From Rosettibacter primus (GTDB lineage Bacteria > Bacteroidota > Ignavibacteria > Ignavibacteriales > Melioribacteraceae): 64,000 bases of DNA. Made by a program: the position numbers and the translations under genes. This document shows positions 36,535-45,666 of this stretch, piece by piece. The DNA is taken from NCBI RefSeq assembly GCF_036860675.1, contig NZ_JAYKGK010000009.1, positions 62,001 through 126,000 of the forward strand. Direction: 5' to 3'. The notes beneath the pieces are model-generated. The model saw nothing but the letters and a program-made list of their open reading frames with translations. It did not search any database and was not told the DNA's origin. Positions within the stretch are counted from its first letter, which is position 1. Each line of letters opens with the position of its first letter.

Positions 36535-37065
36535 TTAAAACATTCTTATGAAATTGAGAAAGTTTCTAAATGCAAGTTCTGATTCATTATTATAATCTCG
36601 ATACAATAAATTGTAATAAGCTTCAGAGTTATCTTTTTTGAAACCAATCCTGACTTTTGAATCAACTACATTTGCAACAGCACTAAAAAATGTATTTTCT
36701 TTTCTATTCAAATCAATGACTACATCAAATGTTTTTTCTCTTAATTTATTGCATAAACTTTTTGATGGTAGATTTAACTTTGATATATCTTCTAATTTAT
36801 AAGTTGTGAAAGTAACCTTATCCTTCGCAGGGAAAAAATTAAACTTATGTTCCTGCAAAAAAATATTAACATTTTTTTTATGAATTATTAAATATTTTAT
36901 CAAATCAAGTGAATTATTTAAGTCAACTTCGTCCTGTGGCAAAATCACAAAGAAATTATTAGAGTTAGTAACAATTTTATTAAAAACTATCTGCTGATTT
37001 CCATTTCTTAAATATTTTTTTGACAATAAATAATGAGCCAATTTTTGCTTAAGTTTTTCAAACAT
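36535..37065 (-). CDS. small uncharacterised protein, DUF6913/heptosyltransferase-fragment-like
   Basis: This 176-residue soluble protein has no catalytic motif I recognise. The C-terminal half (TFDVVIDLNRKENTFFSA then SKVRIGFKK) resembles the N-terminal Rossmann segment of family 9 glycosyltransferases, and the size and pattern recall Bacteroidota DUF6913 proteins. It starts 3 nt after the ligA stop, so it is co-transcribed with the DNA ligase gene. No function is proposed. Confidence 0.65.
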   Translation of the reverse strand: MFEKLKQKLAHYLLSKKYLRNGNQQIVFNKIVTNSNNFFVILPQDEVDLNNSLDLIKYLIIHKKNVNIFLQEHKFNFFPAKDKVTFTTYKLEDISKLNLPSKSLCNKLREKTFDVVIDLNRKENTFFSAVANVVDSKVRIGFKKDNSEAYYNLLYRDYNNESELAFRNFLNFIRMF

Positions 37066-37068
37066 ATA

Positions 37069-39084
37069 TTACTCAATCATTTTTAAGAACTCTTCTTCCG
37101 AAAGTATTGGAATTCCAAGTTTTTGTGCATTATCAAACTTTGAACCCGGATTTTCACCAACAACAACGAAATCTGTATTTTTACTTACAGCAGAAAGAAC
37201 ATGACCACCAAGTAATATAATTTTTTCTTTTGCTTCTTCGCGCGACATTGAAGAAAGTGTTCCGGTTAATACAAATGATTTCCCTTTTAGTTTATCTGAA
37301 GCAATTTTTACTTCTTCGCTCTTAAATTTAAGTCCAGCCTTCTTTAGTCTTTCTATTAATTTAATATTATTGTTATCGCTAAAAAATCTTCGGATGCTTT
37401 TGCTTATACTAGGACCAATTTCATGAATAGATTCAATCTCTTCTTCTGATGCATTCATTAATGCATCAATTGACCTAAAATGGTCTGCAATTTTTTTTGC
37501 AACCCCAGCACCTACATATCTAATTCCAAGTGCAAATAGAACTTTATCAAAAGGTTTTTCTTTACTTTTTTCTATTGATGTTAGAAGATTATCAACACTT
37601 TTTTCTCCAAGTCTTTCAATCTGAATTAATTCTTCTTTATGTTCTTTTAGATGATAAATATCCGAATAATCTTTAAGATAACCCAAATCAACAAACAAAT
37701 TAATCAAAGCTTCACCTAATCCAGTAATATCCATTGCACCACGAGATGCAAAGTGTTCTATCCTTCCTTTAATTTGTGCCGGACATAAATTATTCTCACA
37801 GTAAATAGCAACTTCATTTTCTGGACGGAATAAATTTGAATTACATACAGGACACTTCGATGGAAGTTTGACTTCTTGAGAATTTCTTGGTCTTTGAGAT
37901 AAATCTACTGCAACAACTTTTGGAATAACATCACCGCCTTTTTCAATAATTACTACATCTCCTTCTCTTATATCTTTTCTTTTAATTTCATCTATGTTAT
38001 GAAGAGTGGCACGACTTATTGTAGAACCAGCAAGAAAAACTGGTTCAAGTTCTGCAACTGGAGTTAATGTTCCTGTTCTTCCAACCTGCCATACAATTTT
38101 ATTTAATCTTGTTTTTGCTTGTTTTGCTTTGAATTTATAAGCAACTGCCCATCGTGGTGATTTAGCAATATTTCCTAATATTTTCTGCTGTTTTAATGAA
38201 TTAACTTTTACTACAACACCATCAATTTCATAAGGAAGTGTATCTCTTTTATCCTCCCAATCATTACAAAACTTCATTACTTCCTCAATATCTTTACAGA
38301 GTTTATAATTTTGATTAACAGGAAATCCCATTTCTCTCAGCAATTTTAAATTTTCATAGTGAGTTGTTAATTCATCAGTTTCAGAATATAAATAATAAAC
38401 AAAAATTTTCAGAGGTCTCTTTGCTACAAGCTGTGGGTCTAAAAGTTTAATAGTTCCTGCAGTTAAATTGCGAGGATTTGCAAAAGTTTTTTCTCCATTT
38501 AATTCTCGTTCTTCATTTATTTTTTTAAAAGCTTCAATCTCCATATAAATTTCGCCTCGCACTTCTATATCATCAAGATTCAATTTTTTTGATTCAGGTT
38601 TTCTTATTGAAAGCGGAACCGACCGAATTGTTTTGATATTGTTCGTTATTTCTTCGCCGGTTGTGCCATCACCTCTTGTAGCAGCTGTAACGAGCAGTCC
38701 ATTTTTGTATCTTAAGCTTACTGATACTCCATCAATTTTAAGTTCACACACATACTCAACTTTTTCATTTTTTGGAAGCCCGTCTTTTACTCTTCTGTCG
38801 AAGTCATACATTTCTTCTTCACTATAAGTATTTGAAAGACTGAGCATCGGGACACGATGAGTAACAGGATTAAAAACATTTGTCAAATCTGAACCGACAC
38901 GCTGAGTAGGTGAATCAGGTGTAATGAGATGCGGATTTTCCTTTTCGAGCTTTATTAATTCATTTACGAGCTGGTCATACTCGTAGTCACTGATTGTGGG
39001 TTGAGCAAGAATATAGTAATTATAATCGTGCTCTTTAATTAATTTTCTTAATTCTTCAATTCTTTGTTGTGGATTCTTTTTCAT
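37069..39084 (-). CDS. ligA: NAD-dependent DNA ligase
   Basis: LigA seals nicks using NAD and joins Okazaki fragments. This 671-residue protein has the Ia domain Tyr motif (HDYNYYILAQPTISDYEYD), the adenylated Lys116 in CELKIDGVS, and an OB fold with GRTGTLTPVAELEPV. A Zn finger (CPVC then CENNLCP), helix-hairpin-helix repeats and a C-terminal BRCT domain (GKSFVLTGTLSSMSREEAKE) complete it. The start overlaps the end of rodZ by 29 nt, so the two are coupled. Confidence 0.98.
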   Translation of the reverse strand: MKKNPQQRIEELRKLIKEHDYNYYILAQPTISDYEYDQLVNELIKLEKENPHLITPDSPTQRVGSDLTNVFNPVTHRVPMLSLSNTYSEEEMYDFDRRVKDGLPKNEKVEYVCELKIDGVSVSLRYKNGLLVTAATRGDGTTGEEITNNIKTIRSVPLSIRKPESKKLNLDDIEVRGEIYMEIEAFKKINEERELNGEKTFANPRNLTAGTIKLLDPQLVAKRPLKIFVYYLYSETDELTTHYENLKLLREMGFPVNQNYKLCKDIEEVMKFCNDWEDKRDTLPYEIDGVVVKVNSLKQQKILGNIAKSPRWAVAYKFKAKQAKTRLNKIVWQVGRTGTLTPVAELEPVFLAGSTISRATLHNIDEIKRKDIREGDVVIIEKGGDVIPKVVAVDLSQRPRNSQEVKLPSKCPVCNSNLFRPENEVAIYCENNLCPAQIKGRIEHFASRGAMDITGLGEALINLFVDLGYLKDYSDIYHLKEHKEELIQIERLGEKSVDNLLTSIEKSKEKPFDKVLFALGIRYVGAGVAKKIADHFRSIDALMNASEEEIESIHEIGPSISKSIRRFFSDNNNIKLIERLKKAGLKFKSEEVKIASDKLKGKSFVLTGTLSSMSREEAKEKIILLGGHVLSAVSKNTDFVVVGENPGSKFDNAQKLGIPILSEEEFLKMIE

Positions 39085-39955
39085 CTTTTTTGGGAACTGG
39101 AATTAAATATGACCTTATTGTATCAACAGAAATGTAATAATTCCTTATCTCACCTAAATTACCAATTTGTGCTATTGGTTTGTTATTCAAACTCATTTTA
39201 ACATGACCAGCATTTCCAACAACTACATAAAATTCTTTTTGTGCTTTAAAATTAAGAACCTTTTCAGCCGGTGCCATTTGTCTATAAACTTCTTTATTAT
39301 CGCATAATACCTTTAACCAAACAAGTTTTACTGGAGTTATAGATAAATTAAGACTATCAGACCTTTGCAGTGATTTTTGTTCTGTAATTGATGAATCAAT
39401 TTCATATCTGTCTGTCAATACATCTTCGTATGGCTTTTCTTCAATTATATTAGAGTCTCCTTTAATAAAAAGAATATAAACAGCAATTAAAAATATTACT
39501 GCAATTCCTGCATATAAAAAATATTTTCTTTTTGAATTTGATTCCTGATTATTTTCTAAGTATTCAAGTTCTGGCGAAAAATATTCTTCTGCATCAAATT
39601 CTTTTTTATATTTTTTTTCAATTGATTCGGGTTCAAGAGTTTTTTCTCCTGTTCTTTTTGCTGCTATAGTTTTTGATTCTTCCTGTTGTATTACGCGTGA
39701 ATCTGCAATTTTATTTTTTGCTTCAACAAATTTTTTTATAACATCATACGGGTCAAGTTCTAATGTTTGTGCATATTCTTTAATGAATGCCTTTACATAA
39801 ATTTCCGGTAAAAAATTAAAATCACCCTCTTCAATTTTTTGAAGGAATTTAATATCAATTTTTGTGTGATTTGAAATTTGTTGTAGCGAAATTCCCTTTT
39901 CTACACGAATAAATTTAAGTTCTTCTGCAAATTTAATTAAGGCTTCGGAAGCCAT
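39056..39955 (-). CDS. rodZ: RodZ-like helix-turn-helix membrane protein
   Basis: This 299-residue protein has a cytoplasmic HTH_25 domain (about 10-80: LKFIRVEKGISLQQISNHTKI then YVKAFIKEYAQ), a charged linker and one membrane helix (about 146-165). A periplasmic DUF4115 domain with LVWLKVLCDNKEVYRQM follows. RodZ links MreB to the cell wall machinery and affects rod shape. MreB is not in the window. It lies between rsmB and ligA in one operon. Confidence 0.88.
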   Translation of the reverse strand: MASEALIKFAEELKFIRVEKGISLQQISNHTKIDIKFLQKIEEGDFNFLPEIYVKAFIKEYAQTLELDPYDVIKKFVEAKNKIADSRVIQQEESKTIAAKRTGEKTLEPESIEKKYKKEFDAEEYFSPELEYLENNQESNSKRKYFLYAGIAVIFLIAVYILFIKGDSNIIEEKPYEDVLTDRYEIDSSITEQKSLQRSDSLNLSITPVKLVWLKVLCDNKEVYRQMAPAEKVLNFKAQKEFYVVVGNAGHVKMSLNNKPIAQIGNLGEIRNYYISVDTIRSYLIPVPKKDEKESTTKN

Positions 39956-39967
39956 AATATTTCTCTA

Positions 39968-41341
39968 TTAAATTAATCGAATTAATTTCGCTGCAAACGA
40001 ACCATCTACACCATGAATATGGGGATAAGTTTGTATGCATCCATTTTCATCAACAAGTTCTTTCGAGAACATTTCAGATGCATCAATGAGTTTGAAATTC
40101 GTATTCTCAGAGATAAATCTTTTTATTACTTCAAAGTTTTCTTCAGGTTCTGTTGTGCATGTACTATAGACCAAAGCTCCGCCTACTTTCAACATTGAAG
40201 CACCTTTTTTCAACAAATCGTATTGAATATTAACAATTTTTCTGATATCTCCCAAGTCTTTTTTCCACTTTAAGTCTGGCTTTTTAGTTAAAGTACCCAA
40301 TCCAGAACATGGAGCATCAATTAAAACTCGGTCAAAACCAATTTCATCATTGTATGCCATTGCATCAATAGGAATAGTTTTAACATTAGTTACTTTGAGA
40401 CGAGATAAATTCTTTTCAAGAATTCTTAATCGGCTGTCAAATCTATCCAGTGCAATAATTTCTCCCTGATTGTTCATCAAATCTGCAATAAATGCTGTTT
40501 TACCACCCGGAGCAGAACATAAATCAAGTACTCTCATTTCTGGTTTTACATCAAGTAATTTAACAGGTAAACCTGTGCTTTCATCCTGAATTGAAAAATA
40601 TCCCTTTTGAAAATATTCCCAATCAGTAATATTTGTTAAATTATTAAGGCGAATAAATTCCGGAAGAATTTTGCTTTCAGTGTATTTTAATTCTACAGAA
40701 TCGAGCAGAGATTTTAATTCCTCCTTGTTAGTTACAAGATTATTTACTCTAAGTGTCATCACTGGTTTACTATTGTTAGCTATCAAGAGCTTTTCAGTTG
40801 CTTCTCTTCCAAAACGTTTTAACCAGCGTTTAACCATCCATGTTGGATGAGAATAATATGCACTTAAATAAGCAACCAAATCTTCATCAGGATTTGGATA
40901 ACGAATTGATTCTTTATTTCGAATTATATTTCTTAACACTGCATTAGCAAGGTCTGCATATTTTTGTCCTTGAAGTTTTTTAACAAATTCTACTGCTTCG
41001 TTAACAGCAGCATAATCTGGAACTTTATCCAAAAATAATATTTGATAAAGAGCAACTCTTAGTGCATTTTTAACATTTGGGACACATTTAGAAAATTGTC
41101 CTTTATAAAAACCATTAAGAATCCAGTCAAGTCTTCCCATCCATCTCATAACGCCATGAACTATTTCAAATAATAATGCTTTGTCAATTCCACTCAGATT
41201 AGAATTTTTCAACTCAATTTCGAGTAATTTATCAAGGTAAGCATCGGTTCTATCAACACGATTTAAGATTTTAACAGCATAACCTCTTACTCCTTGATAC
41301 AAGTTCATTCCTGATAATTCTGTTGAAATTAATTGGCTCAT
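39968..41341 (-). CDS. rsmB: 16S rRNA (cytosine(967)-C(5))-methyltransferase
   Basis: RsmB methylates C967 of 16S rRNA. This 457-residue protein has an N-terminal NusB-like RNA-binding domain (about 15-150) and a SAM methyltransferase domain with VLDLCSAPGGKTAF, the DAPCSGLGTL Cys and the catalytic YSTCTTEPEEN Cys. It is the first gene after the rpmE terminator, so a promoter is expected in the 95-nt gap, though I see no convincing one. rodZ follows after 12 nt. Confidence 0.96.
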   Translation of the reverse strand: MSQLISTELSGMNLYQGVRGYAVKILNRVDRTDAYLDKLLEIELKNSNLSGIDKALLFEIVHGVMRWMGRLDWILNGFYKGQFSKCVPNVKNALRVALYQILFLDKVPDYAAVNEAVEFVKKLQGQKYADLANAVLRNIIRNKESIRYPNPDEDLVAYLSAYYSHPTWMVKRWLKRFGREATEKLLIANNSKPVMTLRVNNLVTNKEELKSLLDSVELKYTESKILPEFIRLNNLTNITDWEYFQKGYFSIQDESTGLPVKLLDVKPEMRVLDLCSAPGGKTAFIADLMNNQGEIIALDRFDSRLRILEKNLSRLKVTNVKTIPIDAMAYNDEIGFDRVLIDAPCSGLGTLTKKPDLKWKKDLGDIRKIVNIQYDLLKKGASMLKVGGALVYSTCTTEPEENFEVIKRFISENTNFKLIDASEMFSKELVDENGCIQTYPHIHGVDGSFAAKLIRLI

Positions 41342-41381
41342 AACTGAATGTTAATAAGTTATTAAAAATAGGCAGGTTTAA

Positions 41382-41412
41382 AATAATAAAGGGGCTGTCA
41401 ATTTACAGCCCC
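41382..41412 (-). terminator. rho-independent terminator of rpmE
   Basis: On the minus strand GGGGCTGT and ACAGCCCC (41405-41412 and 41391-41398) form a perfect 8-bp GC-rich stem with a six-base loop, followed by TTTATTATT. It lies 24 nt after the rpmE stop. Confidence 0.9.
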
Positions 41413-41435
41413 CAAAATTTTCATTAAATAAATAA

Positions 41436-41642
41436 TTAAGCTTCTTTCAAGCCATATTTTTTCTTAAACTTTTCTACTCTTCCAGTTGAATCAACAATTT
41501 TTTGTTTACCAGTAAAAAATGGATGACATTGAGAGCAGATTTCAAGTTTAATACTGCTTACAGTTGAACGTGTAACAAAAGAATTGCCACACACACATGT
41601 TACTTCGCATCTTCTATAAGTTGGATGAATACCTTTTTTCAT
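41436..41642 (-). CDS. rpmE: 50S ribosomal protein L31
   Basis: This 68-residue protein is L31 of the large subunit, in the zinc-binding (C+) form. Cys residues occur in CEVTCVCGN and in CSQCHPFFTG, giving the usual Cys set, and the ending VEKFKKKYG is typical. AAGGA precedes the ATG. It has its own promoter and terminator, so it is a single-gene unit. Confidence 0.98.
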   Translation of the reverse strand: MKKGIHPTYRRCEVTCVCGNSFVTRSTVSSIKLEICSQCHPFFTGKQKIVDSTGRVEKFKKKYGLKEA

Positions 41643-41672
41643 TTCGCAAGTTTTCCTTAAAATTTACGGTTA

Positions 41673-41704
41673 CAAAATTAAGCACGAACGCTCAAAAAAA
41701 CAAA
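41673..41704 (-). promoter_or_regulatory. Bacteroidota-type promoter of rpmE
   Basis: On the minus strand TTTG (41701-41704) is followed after 20 bp by TAATTTTG (41673-41680). This matches the TTTG / TAnnTTTG consensus described for Bacteroidota housekeeping sigma factors. The expected start near 41666 gives a leader of about 24 nt. Confidence 0.6.
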
Positions 41705-41737
41705 TAAATGAAATTTTAATTTGATATTAAATTAAAC

Positions 41738-42421
41738 TTATCTAATTCTTCTTAATGAATCTTTTTTAGCTTCTGCTTTTTTTATAGAATCAATCATTTT
41801 ACGATACTTTTCAAGTGATTTTTTATCCAGTGGTTGAGGCAGTAAAAACCCATCAAAATCAAATTCTTCATCGCCACTTCTAACAATATTTCCTCTCTGT
41901 AAATTATTTTCACTGGGATTTTGACCAGACAAATATTCATCCAAAGCAACAGACCTGTTCCTGTTTATAGGATATTTAAACTTTGGATTTACCGAGGGAT
42001 TTGCTTCTGAAAGTGGATTTTCTGCTAAAGCATTTTCTTTATTTATTTTTTTCTTAGGTTTAATAATAGTTTCTGCATTTGAAGAAAAAACTTGAGAACT
42101 ATTTATTGTGTCGTTCTCAGAAATTTTGGGAGGGTCAACCATTAAAGGATTATCAATTTTTTGTTCTGTTGCAGGCAAGAACAATACAAACAGAATAATA
42201 ATTGAAACAATTGCAGACGGGATAACAAATTTAATAATGCCAAATTGTGGTTTCTCTTCCGTCAAATTACCGAAGTTTTGATTTTGAATACGTATCATCA
42301 AATTGTATTCAAAATTTTCTTCGGTTTTAATTTTCGGGAGTTCTTTTAAATCACTTATTAATTTTGAAAATTTGATTTCATCATCATTGTAGCTGTTAAT
42401 TCCCATAGGCTTACTCGTCAT
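41738..42421 (-). CDS. single-pass membrane protein, probable anti-sigma partner of the adjacent sigma factor
   Basis: This 227-residue protein has a cytoplasmic N-terminus of about 65 residues, one membrane helix (about 66-84: FVIPSAIVSIIILFVLFLP) and a low-complexity Asn/Pro/Ser-rich outer part ending in a basic helix. It overlaps the sigma gene by 11 nt, the usual arrangement for a sigma/anti-sigma pair. It lacks the HxxxCxxC zinc anti-sigma motif, so the role rests on context and topology. I recognise no family. Confidence 0.65.
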   Translation of the reverse strand: MTSKPMGINSYNDDEIKFSKLISDLKELPKIKTEENFEYNLMIRIQNQNFGNLTEEKPQFGIIKFVIPSAIVSIIILFVLFLPATEQKIDNPLMVDPPKISENDTINSSQVFSSNAETIIKPKKKINKENALAENPLSEANPSVNPKFKYPINRNRSVALDEYLSGQNPSENNLQRGNIVRSGDEEFDFDGFLLPQPLDKKSLEKYRKMIDSIKKAEAKKDSLRRIR

Positions 42422-43001
42422 AAATATTTTTTAATAACTTTTGTAGTTGAGTTCTTCCACGATTAATTCTTGATTTTACAGTACCCAGAGAAACTTTTGT
42501 AATATCTGCAATTTCCTCATAAGAAAGACCTTGAATGTCTCTAAGAATTACCATTTCTCTATAAACTGGTTTAATCTTCATTAGTGCACGCTGTATAATG
42601 TCGTGCTTAATATTGCTGTCAGTAGCTCTGTCAGGAGCAACAAACGACTTATCTTCGACCTGTATTTGTTTTTCATCTTCAGTTGGACTTAGGGACAATA
42701 TACTTCTTCTTCGCCGTCTTTTTAATTCATTTTTAGCAAGATTGCCAGCAATTGTATAAATCCAGGTTGAAAACTTGGCAAACTCGCGATATGAATCTTT
42801 ATTGAGATAAAACTTAATCATTGTATCCTGAACAATGTCTGAAGAAACATCTCTATCTCCGACGAATCGATATACGAAATTCATCAGAGGGTCTTTATAA
42901 CGGCGAACTAATATTTCATAAGCTTCAAGTTCATTTGTTTCTTGAAACTTTTTAATTAGTTCTTCATCCGTTAATTCAGTTAAATTTTGATTGTGCGGCA
43001 A
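42411..43001 (-). CDS. ECF-family RNA polymerase sigma factor
   Basis: This 196-residue protein contains sigma region 2 (YEILVRRYKDPLMNFVYRFVGDRDVSSDIVQDT in part, with FSTWIYTIAGNLAKNELKRR) and region 4 (REMVILRDIQGLSYEEIA then GTVKSRINRGR). This is the SigE/RpoE-like extracytoplasmic-function type. The start is TTG at 43001 with AGG upstream. It is co-translated with the membrane protein that follows, which probably holds it inactive. A promoter-like sequence lies upstream, and the regulon cannot be told. Confidence 0.93.
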   Translation of the reverse strand: MPHNQNLTELTDEELIKKFQETNELEAYEILVRRYKDPLMNFVYRFVGDRDVSSDIVQDTMIKFYLNKDSYREFAKFSTWIYTIAGNLAKNELKRRRRRSILSLSPTEDEKQIQVEDKSFVAPDRATDSNIKHDIIQRALMKIKPVYREMVILRDIQGLSYEEIADITKVSLGTVKSRINRGRTQLQKLLKNIYDE

Positions 43002-43045
43002 TTATACCTATCCAATATTAAGATTGTTTCAAAATTAGGTGTTTA

Positions 43046-43074
43046 ATTTTAGTTATTAAAGAAAAATTTTTCAA
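43046..43074 (-). promoter_or_regulatory. possible promoter of the sigma/anti-sigma operon
   Basis: On the minus strand TTGAAA (43069-43074) and TAAAAT (43046-43051) are 17 bp apart in the 84-nt gap after holA. The sequence is AT-rich, so chance matches are likely. Confidence 0.35.
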
Positions 43075-43085
43075 CTCCATAATTT

Positions 43086-44096
43086 TTATTGCATCATTTT
43101 CGAAATTAGAGTTATCAATACTGTTTTGGGGTCAATAGCAGTAGTTTTTACAGATAAATCAGCTTCAAATAATGCACGAGAAGCATTTAATAATCGTGAA
43201 TCAGAAAATAGAAAATTTGCTTTTTTACAATTTATATAATAATACCAGCTCAACTGAAGTTTTCGTGCTGCTTCATTATCGTTAACATTTGTTTTTATCA
43301 TTTCAAGAATTTGAGAAACAGTTAAAACAAATTTTGCAAGCATATTGATAATAACAATAATTTCCTGTCCACTATCTAATAAATTATAAGCGACTTCAAT
43401 TGCTTTAACTTTATCACCTCTGCCGATAGCTTCCTGCAAATCAAAAATAGAATATTGTTTTGTTGATGAAATTAATTTTTTAATCTCTTCGAAGGTAACT
43501 TTTTCTTTATCTAATAAATAAATTGAAATTTTTTGAAGCTGACTCTCAAGTAAACTTTTATCTTCTCCAACTATTTCCAGAATATTATAAATGTTTTCAC
43601 GAGTAAGTTTTATTTTATATTCTTCTGCTTTTCTTTCAAGCCAATCAACAAGTTCGTCACCTGATTCAGTTTTTATTTCAAACAAAAATCCTTTTTCAAT
43701 TAGGGATGCAAAAGGTTCTTTTGATAAATCTGATACTTTCGAATTTTGTACTAAAATTAGAATTGTAAATTCTGCGGGAGATACTAAATAATCGCTCAAT
43801 AATTTTTTGTCATTTAGTTTATCAAAATTTTTTACCACAATTATTTTTTTACCACCGCCAAAAGGAAAAGCAAGCGCCATGTCAATTATTTGAGAAAAAT
43901 TTTGTCCACGCTCTGCATCGATTATTTCAATATCAAAATCAGATTTTACAAATTGTTTTGCTGAGTTAATAATTAATTCCACTGAATAATTAATATTGTA
44001 ATTATCTTCACCACAAATAAAATAAACTGGCAAAAGATTCTTTTTCTTTAATTCTTTTATTAATTCATTAATTGATGGTAATATTTTTTTTGCCAT
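43086..44096 (-). CDS. holA: DNA polymerase III, delta subunit
   Basis: HolA opens the beta clamp as part of the clamp loader. This 336-residue protein has the delta-subunit start PVYFICGEDNYNINYSVELI and VVKNFDKL. A middle region near LLVQNSKVSDL is followed by the C-terminal IFDLQEAIGRGDKVKAIEVAYNLLDSG. It is AAA+-like without a working Walker A, as is normal for delta. The start overlaps the 3' end of the small transporter subunit gene by 29 nt. Confidence 0.93.
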   Translation of the reverse strand: MAKKILPSINELIKELKKKNLLPVYFICGEDNYNINYSVELIINSAKQFVKSDFDIEIIDAERGQNFSQIIDMALAFPFGGGKKIIVVKNFDKLNDKKLLSDYLVSPAEFTILILVQNSKVSDLSKEPFASLIEKGFLFEIKTESGDELVDWLERKAEEYKIKLTRENIYNILEIVGEDKSLLESQLQKISIYLLDKEKVTFEEIKKLISSTKQYSIFDLQEAIGRGDKVKAIEVAYNLLDSGQEIIVIINMLAKFVLTVSQILEMIKTNVNDNEAARKLQLSWYYYINCKKANFLFSDSRLLNASRALFEADLSVKTTAIDPKTVLITLISKMMQ

Positions 44097-44202
44097 AATT
44101 ATCTGACTTTTTCTTTTCTAACTTAATTGCTTTTATTATGAAATATATAAACCCACCCCAAATAAATCCTGTTATAAAAATTCCGAAAATAATTTCATTC
44201 AT
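44068..44202 (-). CDS. MetS-family small subunit of the NSS transporter
   Basis: This is a 44-codon gene from ATG at 44202 to TAA at 44068. The product has one membrane helix with the pattern TGFIWGGFIYFIIKAIK, followed by a Lys-rich tail. Small MetS-type proteins with a Gly-x-x-Trp-Gly-Gly helix accompany bacterial neurotransmitter:sodium symporters such as MetP. Its start overlaps the stop of the NSS transporter by ATGA, exactly as expected for a subunit made in step with it. Its end overlaps holA by 29 nt. Confidence 0.8.
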   Translation of the reverse strand: MNEIIFGIFITGFIWGGFIYFIIKAIKLEKKKSDNYGKKNITIN

Positions 44203-45662
44203 ATTTTTACTGAAATTTTATTTGCAATCTTTTTATTAACTACTAAAAATATAATAATCACCATTAACCATTGAAATAAACTTGTTCCCAAATTTTCACG
44301 ATGAAATGGGTTCCACCATTCTTTATCCCATGAAGTTGATGATATCAACCACCAGGACAGCAATAAAATTGCTAAAATCGGAACAATATATTTCATAATC
44401 CAAAAATACCATCTGCCAACATTTATGTCATTCCCAGTTGCATTTATAATTTCTTTTCTGAACTTATCAGTTCCATATTTATTAACTGCAAAAGATATGA
44501 AAGCACCACTCAAAATTAATCCTACACCCCAAACCCAATCTTGATTTATCAAAAAATTAATATTGAGTGCAGAAGGTATGCCCAGAATAAAGCCAAAAAA
44601 GCAAATAATAATAGTGGCGGTTTTTCGTTGAAAACCAAAATCGATTAATGTCTTAACTGCTAATTCTATCATAGATATTAAAGATGTTAGTGCTGCAAAT
44701 GATAATGCTAGAAAAAACAATGATGAAAAAGCAATATTAACAGTAAATGAATTTGACATTTTCATAAACAATTGGGGCAAAACTATAAAAGTTAAACCTG
44801 TATTTGCCGGTCCGGATAATGATATTTGCTGAAGAGCATCATTTGAGCTCAAAGCGAACACTGTAGAAAAAATAATAATCCCTGCAAGCAATGAAATAGA
44901 ATTATTCCCAAATCCGATTAATGAAGCATTTAATGCAATATCTTCTTTCTTTTTCATATAAGTTGCGTAAGTTAAAATCAAACCCCACCCCGCTCCTGTA
45001 TCCCATGCATTTTGTGTTAATGCATTTAGCCAAACTTTGTAATTAATTAAGTATTCAAGTTTAGGAGTAAAAAAATATTTAATGCCTTCAAGAGCATTTG
45101 GTAATGTAATGGCACGCACAAAAAGAATTAAAAGAATAACAACAAGCATCGATACAAGTATTTTATTTACTTTTTCTATTCCTTTTACTACTCCTTTATA
45201 TATTACTGTTGAACCAATAATCATTGCAAAGAAGTGAAAATAAATTGGCCACAATCCTGAAGAAAATTCATTCCAGTATTGCAAATGATTTGATGTAATA
45301 AACAAATTTCCAGATAGTGATGAAAATAAATATTTAATACACCAACCAGTAACTACAGAGTAATAAAACATAATTGCTGTGGAAACAAATGCAACAAAAG
45401 CTCCCATCCATGCAAATTTACTGCCCGCAGTTTTTACAAAAGCTCCAATAGGTGCTTTCCTTGTAAATTTACCTAAAGCAAATTCAGAAATTATTAAAGG
45501 AACAGACCAAATCAATAAAAATATAACCCATGGAATTAAGAAAGAGCCGCCTCCATTTTGTGCTACAATTCTTGAAAATCGCCAGATATTACCAGTGCCA
45601 ACAGCAATTCCAAGTGTTGATAAAATTAAGCCCCATCGAGAAGTAAAAAATTCTGATTGCAT
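44199..45662 (-). CDS. sodium-dependent NSS (SNF/SLC6-like) transporter
   Basis: This protein of about 487 residues has 11-12 membrane helices. The first helix motif SRWGLILSTLGIAVGTGNIWRF is the sodium/substrate site of the LeuT fold, followed by NGGGSFLIPWVIFLL. Substrates are probably amino acids. I chose the ATG at 45662, 4 nt after the cyclophilin stop; a TTG eight codons earlier would overlap that gene by 20 nt. It is translationally coupled to a MetS-like small subunit. Confidence 0.93.
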   Translation of the reverse strand: MQSEFFTSRWGLILSTLGIAVGTGNIWRFSRIVAQNGGGSFLIPWVIFLLIWSVPLIISEFALGKFTRKAPIGAFVKTAGSKFAWMGAFVAFVSTAIMFYYSVVTGWCIKYLFSSLSGNLFITSNHLQYWNEFSSGLWPIYFHFFAMIIGSTVIYKGVVKGIEKVNKILVSMLVVILLILFVRAITLPNALEGIKYFFTPKLEYLINYKVWLNALTQNAWDTGAGWGLILTYATYMKKKEDIALNASLIGFGNNSISLLAGIIIFSTVFALSSNDALQQISLSGPANTGLTFIVLPQLFMKMSNSFTVNIAFSSLFFLALSFAALTSLISMIELAVKTLIDFGFQRKTATIIICFFGFILGIPSALNINFLINQDWVWGVGLILSGAFISFAVNKYGTDKFRKEIINATGNDINVGRWYFWIMKYIVPILAILLLSWWLISSTSWDKEWWNPFHRENLGTSLFQWLMVIIIFLVVNKKIANKISVKI

Positions 45663-45666
45663 TATT

